NCBI RefSeq assembly: GCF_006438925.1
Contig: NZ_RCZA01000001.1
Location: 372,001 to 436,000, forward strand
Source of the DNA: Pseudomonas mandelii
GTDB taxonomy: Bacteria; Pseudomonadota; Gammaproteobacteria; Pseudomonadales; Pseudomonadaceae
DNA length: 64,000 nucleotides
Direction of reading: 5' to 3'
Shown here: positions 46,903-56,161 of the stretch, one piece after another
Layout: each line of letters opens with the position of its first letter
Numbering within the stretch: position 1 is the first letter of the stretch
Translations under genes and position numbers: made by a program
The notes under the pieces: generated by a model
Told to the model about the DNA's origin: nothing
What the model saw: only the letters and a program-made list of their open reading frames with translations
Databases searched by the model: none

Positions 46903-47840
46903 TCGTGACCTGCCTCGCCGTAAACTGCTTTCAGAATGTCGTTGGCGCCTTGACTCAGCAGGTCTTCAGCCACTTGCACGCCCAAGGCTTCGGCATCGCT
47001 ACGTGGCGCACGAGCCTCGGCGCTGAGCAGCAGACCGCCGTTCGGATCACCGACAAGACCACGCAACCATATCTGCTCGCCTTCAAGCACGGCATAGCAG
47101 GCGATCGGCACTTGGCAGCCGCCATTCAAATGTTTGTTGAGAGCACGTTCGGCGGTCACGCGGGTGGCGGTGTCCTGATGGTGCAGCGGTGCCAACAGCG
47201 CGTGAATTTCGCTGTCGACGCTGCGGCATTCGATACCCACCGCGCCTTGGCCACCGGCCGGCAGACTGTCGTCGACGCTGATGGCCGAGGTAATCCGATC
47301 TTCAAAGCCCAGGCGAATCAGGCCGGCGGCGGCGAGGATAATGGCGTCGTATTCGCCGGCATCGAGCTTGGCCAGGCGCGTGTTGACGTTGCCGCGCAGG
47401 AAGCGAATTTCCAGGTCCGGACGACGGGTCAGCAACTGGGCCTGACGGCGCAGGCTGGAGGTGCCGACGATGCTGCCTTGCGGCAATTCGTCCAGGCTGG
47501 CGTAGGTATTGGAAACGAAGGCATCACGCGGGTCTTCGCGCTCGCAGATGCAAAACAGACCGAGGCCTTCAGGGAAGTCCATCGGCACGTCTTTCATCGA
47601 GTGCACCGCGATGTCGGCTTCGTTTTCCAGCAGCGCGGTTTCCAGTTCTTTGACGAACAGGCCCTTGCCGCCGATTTTCGACAGTGGCGAGTCGAGCAAC
47701 TTGTCACCGCGACTGACCATGGGCACCAACGTCACGAGCAGACCCGGATGGGCTTCTTCCAGACGGGCTTTGACGTATTCGGCCTGCCACAGGGCGAGTG
47801 CACTTTTACGGGTGGCGATGCGGATTTCGCGAGAGGACAT
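46899..47840 (-). CDS. hemC: Porphobilinogen deaminase HemC
   Basis: A 313-residue enzyme that joins four porphobilinogens to hydroxymethylbilane. Features are [20 protein letters not shown], the [16 protein letters not shown] loop and the catalytic Asp in [16 protein letters not shown]. The cofactor cysteine sits in [14 protein letters not shown] near residue 243. It heads the hemCDXY run and is 137 bases downstream of algR, whose promoter could contribute. Confidence 0.97.
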   Translation of the reverse strand: MSSREIRIATRKSALALWQAEYVKARLEEAHPGLLVTLVPMVSRGDKLLDSPLSKIGGKGLFVKELETALLENEADIAVHSMKDVPMDFPEGLGLFCICEREDPRDAFVSNTYASLDELPQGSIVGTSSLRRQAQLLTRRPDLEIRFLRGNVNTRLAKLDAGEYDAIILAAAGLIRLGFEDRITSAISVDDSLPAGGQGAVGIECRSVDSEIHALLAPLHHQDTATRVTAERALNKHLNGGCQVPIACYAVLEGEQIWLRGLVGDPNGGLLLSAEARAPRSDAEALGVQVAEDLLSQGANDILKAVYGEAGHE

Positions 47841-47977
47841 GGATCAATCCGTACTGAATAGATACGGCGGATAATAACAGCTCAACCAAATCCACTTTGA
47901 CTTGTATCAGAAAACGCGTGGCCTCCCTGGCCTCAGACATCCAGCAAACGGGATGAAACCCGCCCGTAATTGGCGGA

Positions 47978-48724
47978 TTAAAGCTGTTGCATCATCTTGC
48001 GCACGCCGGCCACATGCCGTCGGCTGACGATCAGGGCGTCGCCGTTCAAGCCTTTGAGGAACAGCTGAAAATGCCCCAGAGGCGTGCGTTGCAGGCGTTC
48101 GATGCGTTCGCGGGCGACCAGCGCATTGCGGTGGATTCGCACGAAGCGGTCGCCAAATTCATCTTCAAGGGCCTTGAGCGGCTCATCCAGCAGCACTTCG
48201 CCGCCTTCGTGGCGCAAGGTCACGTATTTGTGATCCGCAATGAAGTAGACCACCTGACCCAGCGGGATCAGTTCGATACCTTTACGGGTACGGGCGCTGA
48301 TGTGGCTGCGCGGGCCGCTGCCACTTTCGGCGGCGGGACGGGTCAGGGCCGCGAGCTGGACGCGATTGGGCCGCTCGGCTTTTTTCAACGCTTCATGTAA
48401 TTGTTCTGTACGCACAGGTTTCACCAGATAGCCTACGGCGCTGGCCTGTAAGGCTTCCACGGCAAATTCATCGGGCCCTGTGCAAAACACCACGGCGGGC
48501 GGGGTTTCGCGTTCGCACAATCGCGCAGCCACTTGCAGGCCATCGAGGCCCGGCATGCCGATATCGAGCAGCACGATATCGGGTTTGTGGCTGTCGATCA
48601 GAGCCAACGCCTCATCGCCGTTCGTGGCGCTAGGCTCCAGGACACTGTATCCCTCAAGTTCGCCAACCATTCGGCTCAGGCGCTCGCGGGCAAGGGGTTC
48701 GTCATCAACGATCAGGACATTCAT
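47978..48724 (-). CDS. algR: LytTR response regulator AlgR
   Basis: A 248-residue regulator of alginate, motility, type IV pili and other functions. The receiver domain has acidic D7/D8, phospho-acceptor D54 (VLLDIGMPG) and conserved Lys near residue 103. The C-terminal LytTR DNA-binding domain (about 145-248) has VVYFIADHKYVTLRH and FVRIHRNALVARERIERL. ATG 48724 gives the standard length and overlaps the TGA of a truncated upstream kinase reading frame. With AlgZ gone, AlgR appears to have lost its usual partner here. Confidence 0.96.
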   Translation of the reverse strand: MNVLIVDDEPLARERLSRMVGELEGYSVLEPSATNGDEALALIDSHKPDIVLLDIGMPGLDGLQVAARLCERETPPAVVFCTGPDEFAVEALQASAVGYLVKPVRTEQLHEALKKAERPNRVQLAALTRPAAESGSGPRSHISARTRKGIELIPLGQVVYFIADHKYVTLRHEGGEVLLDEPLKALEDEFGDRFVRIHRNALVARERIERLQRTPLGHFQLFLKGLNGDALIVSRRHVAGVRKMMQQL

Positions 48725-48838
48725 ATTGCGCTGGATTCCTGCGTGAGTCTCGCACAAGGATAGCGTAGACAGGTGAAGTGACGTCCGTCACCGCGATCCA
48801 CGCTAAGACTAGCGCGAGGGCCAAAAAGTGCCGCCCGA
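48721..48838 (-). pseudogene. algZ: Remnant of the sensor kinase gene algZ (fimS), 3' end only
   Basis: About 39 codons that end GRHFTCLRYPCARLTQESSA-I, preceded by ALFGPRASLSVDRGDG. This fits the C-terminus of LytS-type histidine kinases (..R.LFG..ASL......G..F...LRYP). The stop overlaps the algR ATG as ATGA, just as a coupled kinase gene would. Upstream of about 48835 the likeness is lost and no H-box, N-box or membrane helices appear in the 340 bases to argH. I infer a deletion of most of algZ; a small open reading from 48933 may be non-functional. Confidence 0.75.
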
Positions 48839-49182
48839 CCGACGGTTAAATTTTCATCTGTCGTGCGTTTGGCGGCCCAGGCCCGCGTTGGCGAGGCATC
48901 GCCGCAGGGTTTGTTGATACACAATATGAACACCCCCTCTTCTTATAGTCAGCTGCAGCGTCTGGAAGTGCGCTGATCCTACTGTCCAACTGTAGACGGT
49001 TGCCGGCACGATATTGCTCAATTGAAAAATATCGTTGCGCAAATCCCCTCGCGTTGACGTGAGTATGGACTTGCGCATGAGAAAAAAACGTCTCGACCAG
49101 TGTCAGCGACAGCATTGGCAACCCTGTTATTATCCGCGACAGCTTTCTACGCCATCTTTCTTCAGCCGACACGAGCGAATTC
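48839..49182. other. Intergenic region between the algZ remnant and argH
   Basis: About 344 bases with no convincing gene. It should hold the promoters of algR (minus) and argH (plus). A 16-codon reading frame on the plus strand from 48927 (MNTPSSYSQLQRLEVR) lacks support. AT-rich segments near 49012-49035 and 49121-49135 are the likely promoter regions. Confidence 0.5.
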
Positions 49183-50577
49183 ATGAGCACTGACAAGACC
49201 AATCAGTCCTGGGGCGGCCGCTTCAGTGAACCCGTCGACGCCTTCGTCGCCCGCTTCACCGCCTCCGTCACTTTCGACCAGCGCCTGTATCGCCACGACA
49301 TCATGGGCTCGATCGCTCACGCCACGATGCTGGCCAAGGTCGGCGTGCTGACCGATGCCGAGCGCGACAGCATCACTGATGGCCTGAAGACCATCCAGGG
49401 TGAAATCGAGGCCGGCCAGTTCGACTGGCGCATCGACCTCGAAGACGTACACATGAACATCGAGGCGCGTCTGACCGACCGCATCGGCGTCACCGGTAAA
49501 AAGCTGCACACCGGCCGCAGCCGTAACGACCAGGTCGCCACCGACATCCGCCTGTGGCTGCGTGACGAGATCGACCTGATCCTGAGCGAAATCACCCGCC
49601 TGCAAAAAGGCTTGCTGGAGCAGGCCGAGCGCGAATCCGGCAGCATCATGCCGGGCTTCACTCACCTGCAAACCGCGCAGCCGGTGACCTTCGGGCACCA
49701 CATGCTGGCCTGGTTCGAGATGCTTAGCCGAGACTACGAGCGTCTGGTCGACTGCCGCAAACGTACCAATCGCATGCCGCTGGGCAGCGCCGCACTGGCC
49801 GGTACCACCTACCCGATCGACCGCGAATTCACCGCTCAACTGCTGGGCTTCGACGCCGTGGGTGGCAACTCGCTGGACAACGTGTCCGATCGTGACTTCG
49901 CCATCGAGTTTTGCTCGGCCGCGAGCATCGCGATGATGCACCTGTCGCGCTTCTCCGAAGAGCTGGTGCTGTGGACCAGCGCGCAGTTCCAGTTCATCGA
50001 TCTGCCGGACCGTTTCTGCACCGGCAGCTCGATCATGCCGCAAAAGAAAAACCCGGACGTCCCGGAGCTGGTGCGCGGCAAGACCGGCCGCGTATTCGGC
50101 GCGCTGATGGGCCTGCTGACCCTGATGAAAGGCCAGCCACTGGCCTACAACAAGGACAACCAGGAAGATAAAGAGCCACTGTTCGACGCCGCCGACACGT
50201 TGCGCGACTCGCTGCGGGCCTTTGCCGACATGATCCCGGCAATCAAACCCAAGCACGCGATGATGCGTGAAGCAGCCCTGCGCGGTTTCTCCACCGCCAC
50301 CGACCTGGCCGACTACCTGGTTCGCCGCGGCCTGCCGTTCCGCGACTGCCACGAAATCGTTGGCCATGCCGTGAAGTACGGCGTGGAAAGCGGTAAAGAC
50401 CTGGCGGAAATGAGCCTGGAAGAGTTGCGCAAGTTCAGCGACCAGATCGATCAGGACGTGTTCGCCGTGCTGACCCTGGAAGGCTCGGTGAATGCCCGTG
50501 ACCACATCGGCGGGACTGCGCCGGCACAGGTCAAGAAGGCTGTGGCTCGCGGCCAGGCATTGCTCGCCAGTCGCTAA
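49183..50577 (+). CDS. argH: Argininosuccinate lyase
   Basis: A 464-residue tetrameric enzyme that splits argininosuccinate to arginine and fumarate, the last step of arginine synthesis. It starts [20 protein letters not shown] after the initiator. It also has [31 protein letters not shown] with the catalytic His, and the superfamily signature [12 protein letters not shown] at about residues 281-292. It is divergent from algR, the standard Pseudomonas arrangement. Confidence 0.97.
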   Translation: MSTDKTNQSWGGRFSEPVDAFVARFTASVTFDQRLYRHDIMGSIAHATMLAKVGVLTDAERDSITDGLKTIQGEIEAGQFDWRIDLEDVHMNIEARLTDRIGVTGKKLHTGRSRNDQVATDIRLWLRDEIDLILSEITRLQKGLLEQAERESGSIMPGFTHLQTAQPVTFGHHMLAWFEMLSRDYERLVDCRKRTNRMPLGSAALAGTTYPIDREFTAQLLGFDAVGGNSLDNVSDRDFAIEFCSAASIAMMHLSRFSEELVLWTSAQFQFIDLPDRFCTGSSIMPQKKNPDVPELVRGKTGRVFGALMGLLTLMKGQPLAYNKDNQEDKEPLFDAADTLRDSLRAFADMIPAIKPKHAMMREAALRGFSTATDLADYLVRRGLPFRDCHEIVGHAVKYGVESGKDLAEMSLEELRKFSDQIDQDVFAVLTLEGSVNARDHIGGTAPAQVKKAVARGQALLASR

Positions 50578-50588
50578 AACGCTAAAAG

Positions 50589-50656
50589 CTTCGCGAGCAG
50601 GCTCCTTCCCACATTTGGAATGCGTTCCCCTGTGGGAGCGTGCCTGCTCGCGAAAG
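50589..50656. repeat. REP doublet, slightly diverged
   Basis: CTTCGCGAGCAGGCTCCTTC at 50589 and the right arm TGTGGGAGCGTGCCTGCTCG at 50631-50650; single differences in each arm break the inner stem. Confidence 0.85.
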
Positions 50657-50679
50657 CGGTCTTGAAGACGCTGTAAATC

Positions 50680-51339
50680 CTACTTCTTGCCGGCGACCAT
50701 CGCCAAAAACGCTGGCATTGCCGCGTCCTTGTCCTTTGCGATCCGCTGCACATTCGGATTTTGCCCCAGACGCTCCAGCAACGCCTTGGCCGCCGGCATC
50801 TCAGCCAGCAAATCCAGGTCAAACAGCTTCTGCGCCACCGCACAGGCCAGCGGCACGCTGTAGAGGAAATACAAATCCGCAATGCTCAGGCTGTCACCTG
50901 CCACATAAGGGGCGAACTTGCCGTGCCTGCCCAGTGAGGCAAACCCCAGCAGCAACTCGGCTTTGGTCTTGTCCTTGATCGCATCCGGCACAGTCATGCC
51001 GAAAAATGCTTCGGCGTAGCAGGCACGCCCCGGCAATTCGATGTACAGCTCGATTTCCTTGGCCAGCGCCAGGACCTGCGACCGCTCAAAGGGATCGCTC
51101 GGCAACAGCGGCGTGCCTTTCTGGCTGTGTTCGAGGTATTCGAGAATCACGCTGGTTTCGTTGACGAAACCCTGTTCGACACCCAGCACTGGCACCTTCC
51201 CGCGCGGGCTGATGGCTAATGCCTCGGGGCTCGGGCCCGGGTAAAACAGTACCTCTTCAAACGGCAGTCCCTTCTCGAGCAGCGCCAGCTTGACCATGTT
51301 GTAGTAGTTGCTGACGGAGAATCCATAAAGCTTGAGCAT
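50680..51339 (-). CDS. Glutathione S-transferase family protein
   Basis: A 219-residue GST. The N-terminal thioredoxin-like domain has LYGFSVSNYYNMVKLALLEK and the cis-Pro motif KVPVLGVEQGFVNETSVIL. The helical C-terminal domain includes SLSIADLYFLYSV. ATG 51339 has a GGAGG site 7 bases upstream. The class and substrate are not evident. Confidence 0.9.
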   Translation of the reverse strand: MLKLYGFSVSNYYNMVKLALLEKGLPFEEVLFYPGPSPEALAISPRGKVPVLGVEQGFVNETSVILEYLEHSQKGTPLLPSDPFERSQVLALAKEIELYIELPGRACYAEAFFGMTVPDAIKDKTKAELLLGFASLGRHGKFAPYVAGDSLSIADLYFLYSVPLACAVAQKLFDLDLLAEMPAAKALLERLGQNPNVQRIAKDKDAAMPAFLAMVAGKK

Positions 51340-51463
51340 CACATAGCCTCCAGGCCGTGCGGGGTTGGCAGGTGCCTTTTATAGAACGCAGCGACGTTTC
51401 TTGCCAGCAGCATCACAGCGCTGAATGCAGGTAAACTGGCCGCCTTAACTTGAGGAGCCTGCC

Positions 51464-51760
51464 ATGAGCGAGCCAACCCCCGGCATCAACAACGACGACA
51501 TCGACGAAGAAGAGTTCGCCGAAAACACCCTGGTCGAAGCCATCGAAAACCAGATCGAAAGCGACAATCCACCGGCCGCCAAGGCAACCTTCAACAAGCT
51601 GACCCTGGTGGGTTACGAGCGTGAAGAAATCCTCAACCTGATGGCCCACGTTCTGGCGGTGGAAATCGACGCAATCCTCGAAGAAGACCGCGCGTTCAAC
51701 ACTGAATGGTATGAAGCCGCGCTGCGTGCATTGCCAGAGTTGCCGCCCGAAAAGAAATAA
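51464..51760 (+). CDS. Conserved acidic protein, 98 residues, unknown
   Basis: Starts MSEPTPGINNDDIDEEEFAE and includes LTLVGYEREEILNLMAHVLA. The N-terminal 30 residues are acidic and probably disordered; the rest predicts three helices, possibly akin to DUF1841-type proteins, though I cannot confirm a family. AGGAG lies 8 bases before the ATG, which makes translation likely. No membrane segment is present. Confidence 0.75.
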   Translation: MSEPTPGINNDDIDEEEFAENTLVEAIENQIESDNPPAAKATFNKLTLVGYEREEILNLMAHVLAVEIDAILEEDRAFNTEWYEAALRALPELPPEKK

Positions 51761-51786
51761 GCCAACCCCGTTTCGGGCGCGGGCTT

Positions 51787-51816
51787 CTGTGGTGAGGGGA
51801 TAAATCCTCACCACAG
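51787..51816. repeat. Inverted repeat after the acidic protein gene
   Basis: CTGTGGTGAGG and CCTCACCACAG (11-base arms) around an 8-base loop. It may be a third REP type or a terminator for the 98-residue gene; there is no clear U-run. A stretch CCCGCTCCCACACAG at 51840 looks like a lone half REP. Confidence 0.6.
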
Positions 51817-52039
51817 GCAATCTCCACAACCACAAAAACCCGCTCCCACACAGTTTGTGACCAATCTCTCCTGCCCTTCCCCAGACCCTGTCTACACTGG
51901 TAACCACCCCGCTGCCGCACCACCCACCGGGGAATGCTTCCCAAGGCGAAAAAACCCTGTCGCGAGCACTGGACATGCCGCCCGAGTGGGATCACCTTAG
52001 GGACGCTGTCGTCCAATTCCTAGAAAGTCTGGAGTCCTT

Positions 52040-52285
52040 ATGTCGCTTACCCCTGAGTTGGTTGCCGAACTGGAAATCCTCGCACTCTTCAACCTGGACA
52101 GTTCCCAGGAAGGTTTGAAAATTCATCAGACCGCTGCCCCGAAAGCCATTGCCGCCGCCCAAAGACTGTTCGACAAAGAACTGATCACCCAGCCAGATGG
52201 TGGTTATCTGACCAGCCTGGGTCGTGACGCCGCGCAAAATGTGCAAACCGTTCTGACCATTCTCAACGTCCGGGAAACTGCCTGA
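52040..52285 (+). CDS. TIGR02647 family protein
   Basis: An 81-residue protein starting MSLTPELVAELEILALFNLD and including YLTSLGRDAAQNVQTVLTIL. It reads like a small winged-helix or helical protein, and the family name includes a tentative DNA-binding label. The function is unknown. A GGAG site precedes the start. The following stem-loop ends the unit. Confidence 0.82.
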   Translation: MSLTPELVAELEILALFNLDSSQEGLKIHQTAAPKAIAAAQRLFDKELITQPDGGYLTSLGRDAAQNVQTVLTILNVRETA

Positions 52286-52298
52286 GCATTACCGTAGC

Positions 52299-52334
52299 GC
52301 CCACGGAAACCCCTGCTTCGGGATTTCCGCGGGC
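52299..52334 (+). terminator. Stem-loop after the TIGR02647 gene
   Basis: GCCCACGGAAACCC pairs with GGGATTTCCGCGGGC with two mismatches; loop of about 7 bases (CTGCTTC). The downstream U-run is poor. Confidence 0.55.
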
Positions 52335-52489
52335 ACATTTCGTTACCTGCCTGCTACCTGCCGTCGCCCCGCGATAAAAATCTGACGCCAGAAAAACAAA
52401 ATCAGCTTAAAAGTCCTGGAGCCGAGGCGCTAAACTGCCCTCATTCGCAGACACCCACGTCTGTGCCCCGCGAGCCGGTTTGAGCTGAC

Positions 52490-55336
52490 ATGACCCGCAC
52501 CCATGAAATCCGCCCCGATCTGGACGAGGGAATCGACCGCAAGGTTCTCAGCCAGCTGCGCGCACGTTTTCTGAAGCTCAACGAAGGCCGTATGGCCCGC
52601 GCCATGGAAGGGTTGTCGACCCGCCAGCAAGCGGTGCTGACCTTGTTGCCGCTGTTTTTCCACGTCAATCATCCGCTGTTGCCAGGGTACGTTTCGGGCA
52701 GCACGCCGGCCGGGCTGTCGAATTACGAACCCGATGCCAACGCCCTCGCCGAAGCCCAACGCCTGACCCGCTCGTTTTCCTATAAGCCCCGCCACGGCAG
52801 CAATCCGCCGCGACCGATTCACGGCCTGTTCCTGATGGGCAGCCTCGGCACCCTCGCCCAGGCCGACCAGAGCGACATGGACGTGTGGGTCTGTCATGGG
52901 CCGGACTTGAGCGAAAGCGAGCTCACTGAACTGCGCAAAAAATGCCAGCTCCTCGAAATCTGGGCTGCCAGCCAGGGCGCCGAGGCGCATTTCTTCCTGA
53001 TCGACCCGACCCGTTTCGTACGCGGCGACCGTGATACGCAACTGAGCTCGGAAGACTGCGGCACCACCCAGCACTATCTGCTGCTGGACGAGTTTTATCG
53101 CACCGCGATCTGGCTGGCCGGACGCACGCCCGTCTGGTGGCTGGTGCCGGTCTACGAAGAAGCGAGCTACGACCGTTACACCCATACCCTGATGTCCAAG
53201 CGCTTCATCCGTGCCGACGAAACCCTGGACCTGGGGCATCTGGCCTATATCCCGCCGGGGGAGTTCATCGGCGCCGGACTCTGGCAGTTATTCAAGGGCA
53301 TCGAGTCGCCGTACAAATCGGTCCTCAAACTGCTGCTGATCGAGGTCTATGCCAGCGAACACCCCAAGGTTCATTGCCTGAGCCTGCGCTTCAAGCAAGC
53401 GGTGTTTGCCAATCGGCTCGACCTTGACGAGCTGGACCCGTATGTCGTGGTCTACCGACGCATCGAGGAATACCTCACCGCCCGTGGCGAGCCGGAACGG
53501 CTGGAGCTGGTACGGCGGGCGTTGTACCTGAAGGTCAATCGCAAACTCACCGGCAGCAGCAGTCGCACTCAGAGCTGGCAGCGCTCGTTGCTCAAACGCC
53601 TGGCCCACGAATGGCAGTGGGATCATCGTCAACTGGCCCTGCTCGATAGCCGCAGCCAATGGAAAGTCCGCCAGGTCGGCTCTGAACGCAGGGCCTTGGT
53701 CAATGAGCTCAATTACAGCTATCGCTTCCTGACCCAGTTCGCCCGCAACGAACAGACCGTCAGCCTGATCAACAAGCGCGACCTCAACGTGCTGGGTCGA
53801 CGGCTGTACGCAGCTTTCGAGCGCAAGGCCGACAAGGTCGAGTTCATCAACCCTGGCATCGCCCCGGATCTGGCCGAAGATACCCTCACGCTGGTGCACG
53901 CGCCGAACAAAAAAGAATCGGGTCAAACTCAGTGGGGTTTGTACAACGGCAGCCTGACAGCCCTCGAATGGGAGCATTTCGCACCGATCAAGCGCAGCCG
54001 CCAATTGCTGGAACTGCTGACCTGGTGTCACCGCAACGGCGTGATCGACAGCAGCACTCGCCTGGCCTTGCATCCCGGCACCAGCGACCTGAGCGAGTTC
54101 GAACTGTTCAACCTGCTCGGCAGCCTGCAACAGAGCATCGTCCTACCGCTGACGACCGTCGCCGAAGAACCGTTACTGCGCGCCAGTGTGCCGAGCGAAG
54201 TGCTGATTCTGGTGAACGTCGGCGTCGATCCACTCAAGCACCACCGCGACCTGAACATCCTGATGACCACCGAGCGCACCGATTCCCTCAGTTACGCCGG
54301 TGTCCGGGAAAACCTGGTGCTGACCCTGGATCAGGTCACGCTCAATAGTTGGAACGAAGTGCTGGTCAGCCGCTTCGACGGCCCCCACGCACTGCTCGAC
54401 TGCGTGCGCGATTACCTCAACAACCTGCCCGACGGGCTACAACAACCCACGTTGCGGGTTCGTTGCTTCTGCCACAACCGCGCACAGTTCATCGCCCGGC
54501 GAGTCGAAGAAATCCTCGATACCGCGCAGAACCTGCTGTTGAGCAAACTCAATCATCGCTACCTGATTCAGGTCCAGCAGCACTACCACGTGTTGGAACT
54601 GGTGCCCGGTCAGGTCAAACATGTCGCCCTCGCCACGCTGCCGGCACTGGTCGATTACCTGGGCGAAGAGCTGGCAAGCTACAGCCCGCTGCACCTGGAC
54701 ACGATGGCACTGGAAGACCACGACCTGGCGCTGGTCCTGCCGATGGGCCAGCCCGATTGCATTCAGGTGTTCTACCGGATCAACGAATACCGCGCCGACC
54801 TGTACGTGCTGGATGAATTCAATGCCTTATGGCAGCAGCGTTTGCCCTACCACGACGAGCAAAGCCTGCTGGTGCCGCTGCAACGTTTCCTGCAATCGAT
54901 CCAGTACCGGCGCGACGCCTTGCTGCCGATGGACGTCGCCCAGCCGCTGAGCCTGGACACCTTGTATTACCAACTGCTGCCCTCCGGCCCCGTACGGGCG
55001 CGTCGGGTCGAAGCTCAGCCAGCGCCGCAAACCCCGGTCAACAAACCGTTCTACGACGTGCAGGCGATTGTCGGCAAAGCCGCACCGGGACAGGTGCAGG
55101 TCACGTTGTATTGCAATCAGCGGGAATTTTCAGAGTTGGAACATGGCGACCGATTGTTCAGCGTGGTCGCCCGGGAAATCGTCGAGCAGCGCCGTGAAAC
55201 CGAACGCTATCGCTGCTACATCACCGACCTGGACCTGTCGGGCCTGCTCGGTGATGGTCAGAGTTCAAGCATTTTGTATTTGCGCTACAAGGCTGACCTT
55301 GAGCGCGCATTGAACGAGGCGCTCGAGCAGGTCTGA
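52490..55336 (+). CDS. cyaA: Class I adenylate cyclase
   Basis: A 948-residue cytosolic class I cyclase that makes cAMP for Vfr/Crp. The N-terminal catalytic half has the nucleotidyltransferase motif GSLGTLAQADQSDMDVWV near residues 118-135 and the FFLIDPTRFVRGDRDTQLSS segment. It also has the conserved LLLDEFYRTAIWLAGRTPVWW. The C-terminal half is a regulatory region. Length is like that of other Pseudomonas CyaA. It is not linked to an obvious operon partner. Confidence 0.95.
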   Translation: MTRTHEIRPDLDEGIDRKVLSQLRARFLKLNEGRMARAMEGLSTRQQAVLTLLPLFFHVNHPLLPGYVSGSTPAGLSNYEPDANALAEAQRLTRSFSYKPRHGSNPPRPIHGLFLMGSLGTLAQADQSDMDVWVCHGPDLSESELTELRKKCQLLEIWAASQGAEAHFFLIDPTRFVRGDRDTQLSSEDCGTTQHYLLLDEFYRTAIWLAGRTPVWWLVPVYEEASYDRYTHTLMSKRFIRADETLDLGHLAYIPPGEFIGAGLWQLFKGIESPYKSVLKLLLIEVYASEHPKVHCLSLRFKQAVFANRLDLDELDPYVVVYRRIEEYLTARGEPERLELVRRALYLKVNRKLTGSSSRTQSWQRSLLKRLAHEWQWDHRQLALLDSRSQWKVRQVGSERRALVNELNYSYRFLTQFARNEQTVSLINKRDLNVLGRRLYAAFERKADKVEFINPGIAPDLAEDTLTLVHAPNKKESGQTQWGLYNGSLTALEWEHFAPIKRSRQLLELLTWCHRNGVIDSSTRLALHPGTSDLSEFELFNLLGSLQQSIVLPLTTVAEEPLLRASVPSEVLILVNVGVDPLKHHRDLNILMTTERTDSLSYAGVRENLVLTLDQVTLNSWNEVLVSRFDGPHALLDCVRDYLNNLPDGLQQPTLRVRCFCHNRAQFIARRVEEILDTAQNLLLSKLNHRYLIQVQQHYHVLELVPGQVKHVALATLPALVDYLGEELASYSPLHLDTMALEDHDLALVLPMGQPDCIQVFYRINEYRADLYVLDEFNALWQQRLPYHDEQSLLVPLQRFLQSIQYRRDALLPMDVAQPLSLDTLYYQLLPSGPVRARRVEAQPAPQTPVNKPFYDVQAIVGKAAPGQVQVTLYCNQREFSELEHGDRLFSVVAREIVEQRRETERYRCYITDLDLSGLLGDGQSSSILYLRYKADLERALNEALEQV

Positions 55337-55343
55337 GGGGACG

Positions 55344-55754
55344 TCATTCCGGGAAGGCGCCGCCATTGGCAGGCTGCGATTCGACTTCCAGCAGAGTCAG
55401 TTTGAGGGTCTTGCCACCCGGAGCCGGCCAGTCGATGTGCTGACCCACCTTCATACCGAGCAAAGCACTGCCCACTGGCGCAAGAATGGAAATTTTGCCT
55501 TCGTCGGCATTGGCTTCCTTCGGGTAAACCAGTGTCAGGTGATAGTCCTTGCCGCTGATTTCTTCACGGCAATGCACACGCGAGTTCATGGTCACGACAT
55601 CGGCTGGCACCTCGTCGTGACCGACCAGGGTATCGGCGCGGTCCAGTTCGGTTTGCAGCGCGATAACGCCCGGCAGCGTGTCATCCAGGCTGTCGATCAG
55701 GCGCTCCAGACGTTGCACGTCCAGACGGGTAAGGGTAATTGAAGGTGCGGTCAT
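55344..55754 (-). CDS. rnk: Nucleoside diphosphate kinase regulator Rnk
   Basis: A 136-residue protein with a GreA/GreB-like fold: an N-terminal coiled hairpin (SITLTRLDVQRLERLIDSLD) and a C-terminal FKBP-like domain (YHLTLVYPKEANADEGKISI, VGQHIDWPAPGG). In Pseudomonas it binds RNA polymerase and was found as a suppressor of algQ loss affecting nucleoside diphosphate kinase and alginate. ATG 55754 lies after a rather distant AAGGAG. Convergent with cyaA. Confidence 0.9.
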   Translation of the reverse strand: MTAPSITLTRLDVQRLERLIDSLDDTLPGVIALQTELDRADTLVGHDEVPADVVTMNSRVHCREEISGKDYHLTLVYPKEANADEGKISILAPVGSALLGMKVGQHIDWPAPGGKTLKLTLLEVESQPANGGAFPE

Positions 55755-55790
55755 GATTTGGGCAGACTCCTTTCTTCTGCACAGAAAAAG

Positions 55791-55821
55791 CAAAACCCCG
55801 CCAGAAAAAGGCGGGGTTTTC
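55791..55821 (-). terminator. Terminator between the cyaY unit and rnk
   Basis: AAAACCCCGCC at 55792-55802 and GGCGGGGTTTT at 55810-55820 around AGAAAAA. On the minus strand it ends the cyaY/DUF1289 transcript just before rnk. Confidence 0.85.
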
Positions 55822-55938
55822 ACGAGCCTCGATGGGTTGAGGCGTTTCTCGACACTATCACAGCTCAATAAATATACAAGTGAGGGGTGACCACGGCCCG
55901 GCGCAGACCTTTTGGAGAGGGGGTTGCCACAAAAGCCC

Positions 55939-56157
55939 TTATGGCAAGGCTTTGCGCTGTGCCGCCTGGGCGCAGATAACCCGACGCCGATCGTCATCGG
56001 CCGAGCGCCATTCGCGGATGTCTTCGACATGGCGAAAACACCCAAGGCAGACCTTCTGCTCATCCAGCCGACACACGCCGCTGCACGGCGAAGCCACCGC
56101 CGGGCTGACATTGCTGTAGAGCGGTTTGGGCGGGCGAACGGGGGCAAGCTGGGTCAC
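55939..56157 (-). CDS. DUF1289 four-cysteine protein downstream of cyaY
   Basis: A 72-residue protein with a GTG start at 56157, 4 bases after the cyaY stop. The DUF1289 pattern is complete: SPCSGVCRLDEQKVCLGCFR, followed by DIREWRSADDDRRRVI. The four cysteines probably bind zinc or an Fe-S cluster. Coupling to the frataxin gene hints at iron-sulfur metabolism. The ribosome site is weak, so the start could be slightly different. Confidence 0.8.
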   Translation of the reverse strand: MTQLAPVRPPKPLYSNVSPAVASPCSGVCRLDEQKVCLGCFRHVEDIREWRSADDDRRRVICAQAAQRKALP

Positions 56158-56161
56158 GATC

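Noticed and set aside
48721..48933. 70-codon frame upstream of algR as a complete small gene
   Set aside because: Only the last 39 codons look like protein (kinase C-terminus); the part before 48838 shows no similarity and the start has no ribosome site.
49162..50505. 447-codon frame antisense to argH
   Set aside because: A mirror of the GC-rich argH codons.
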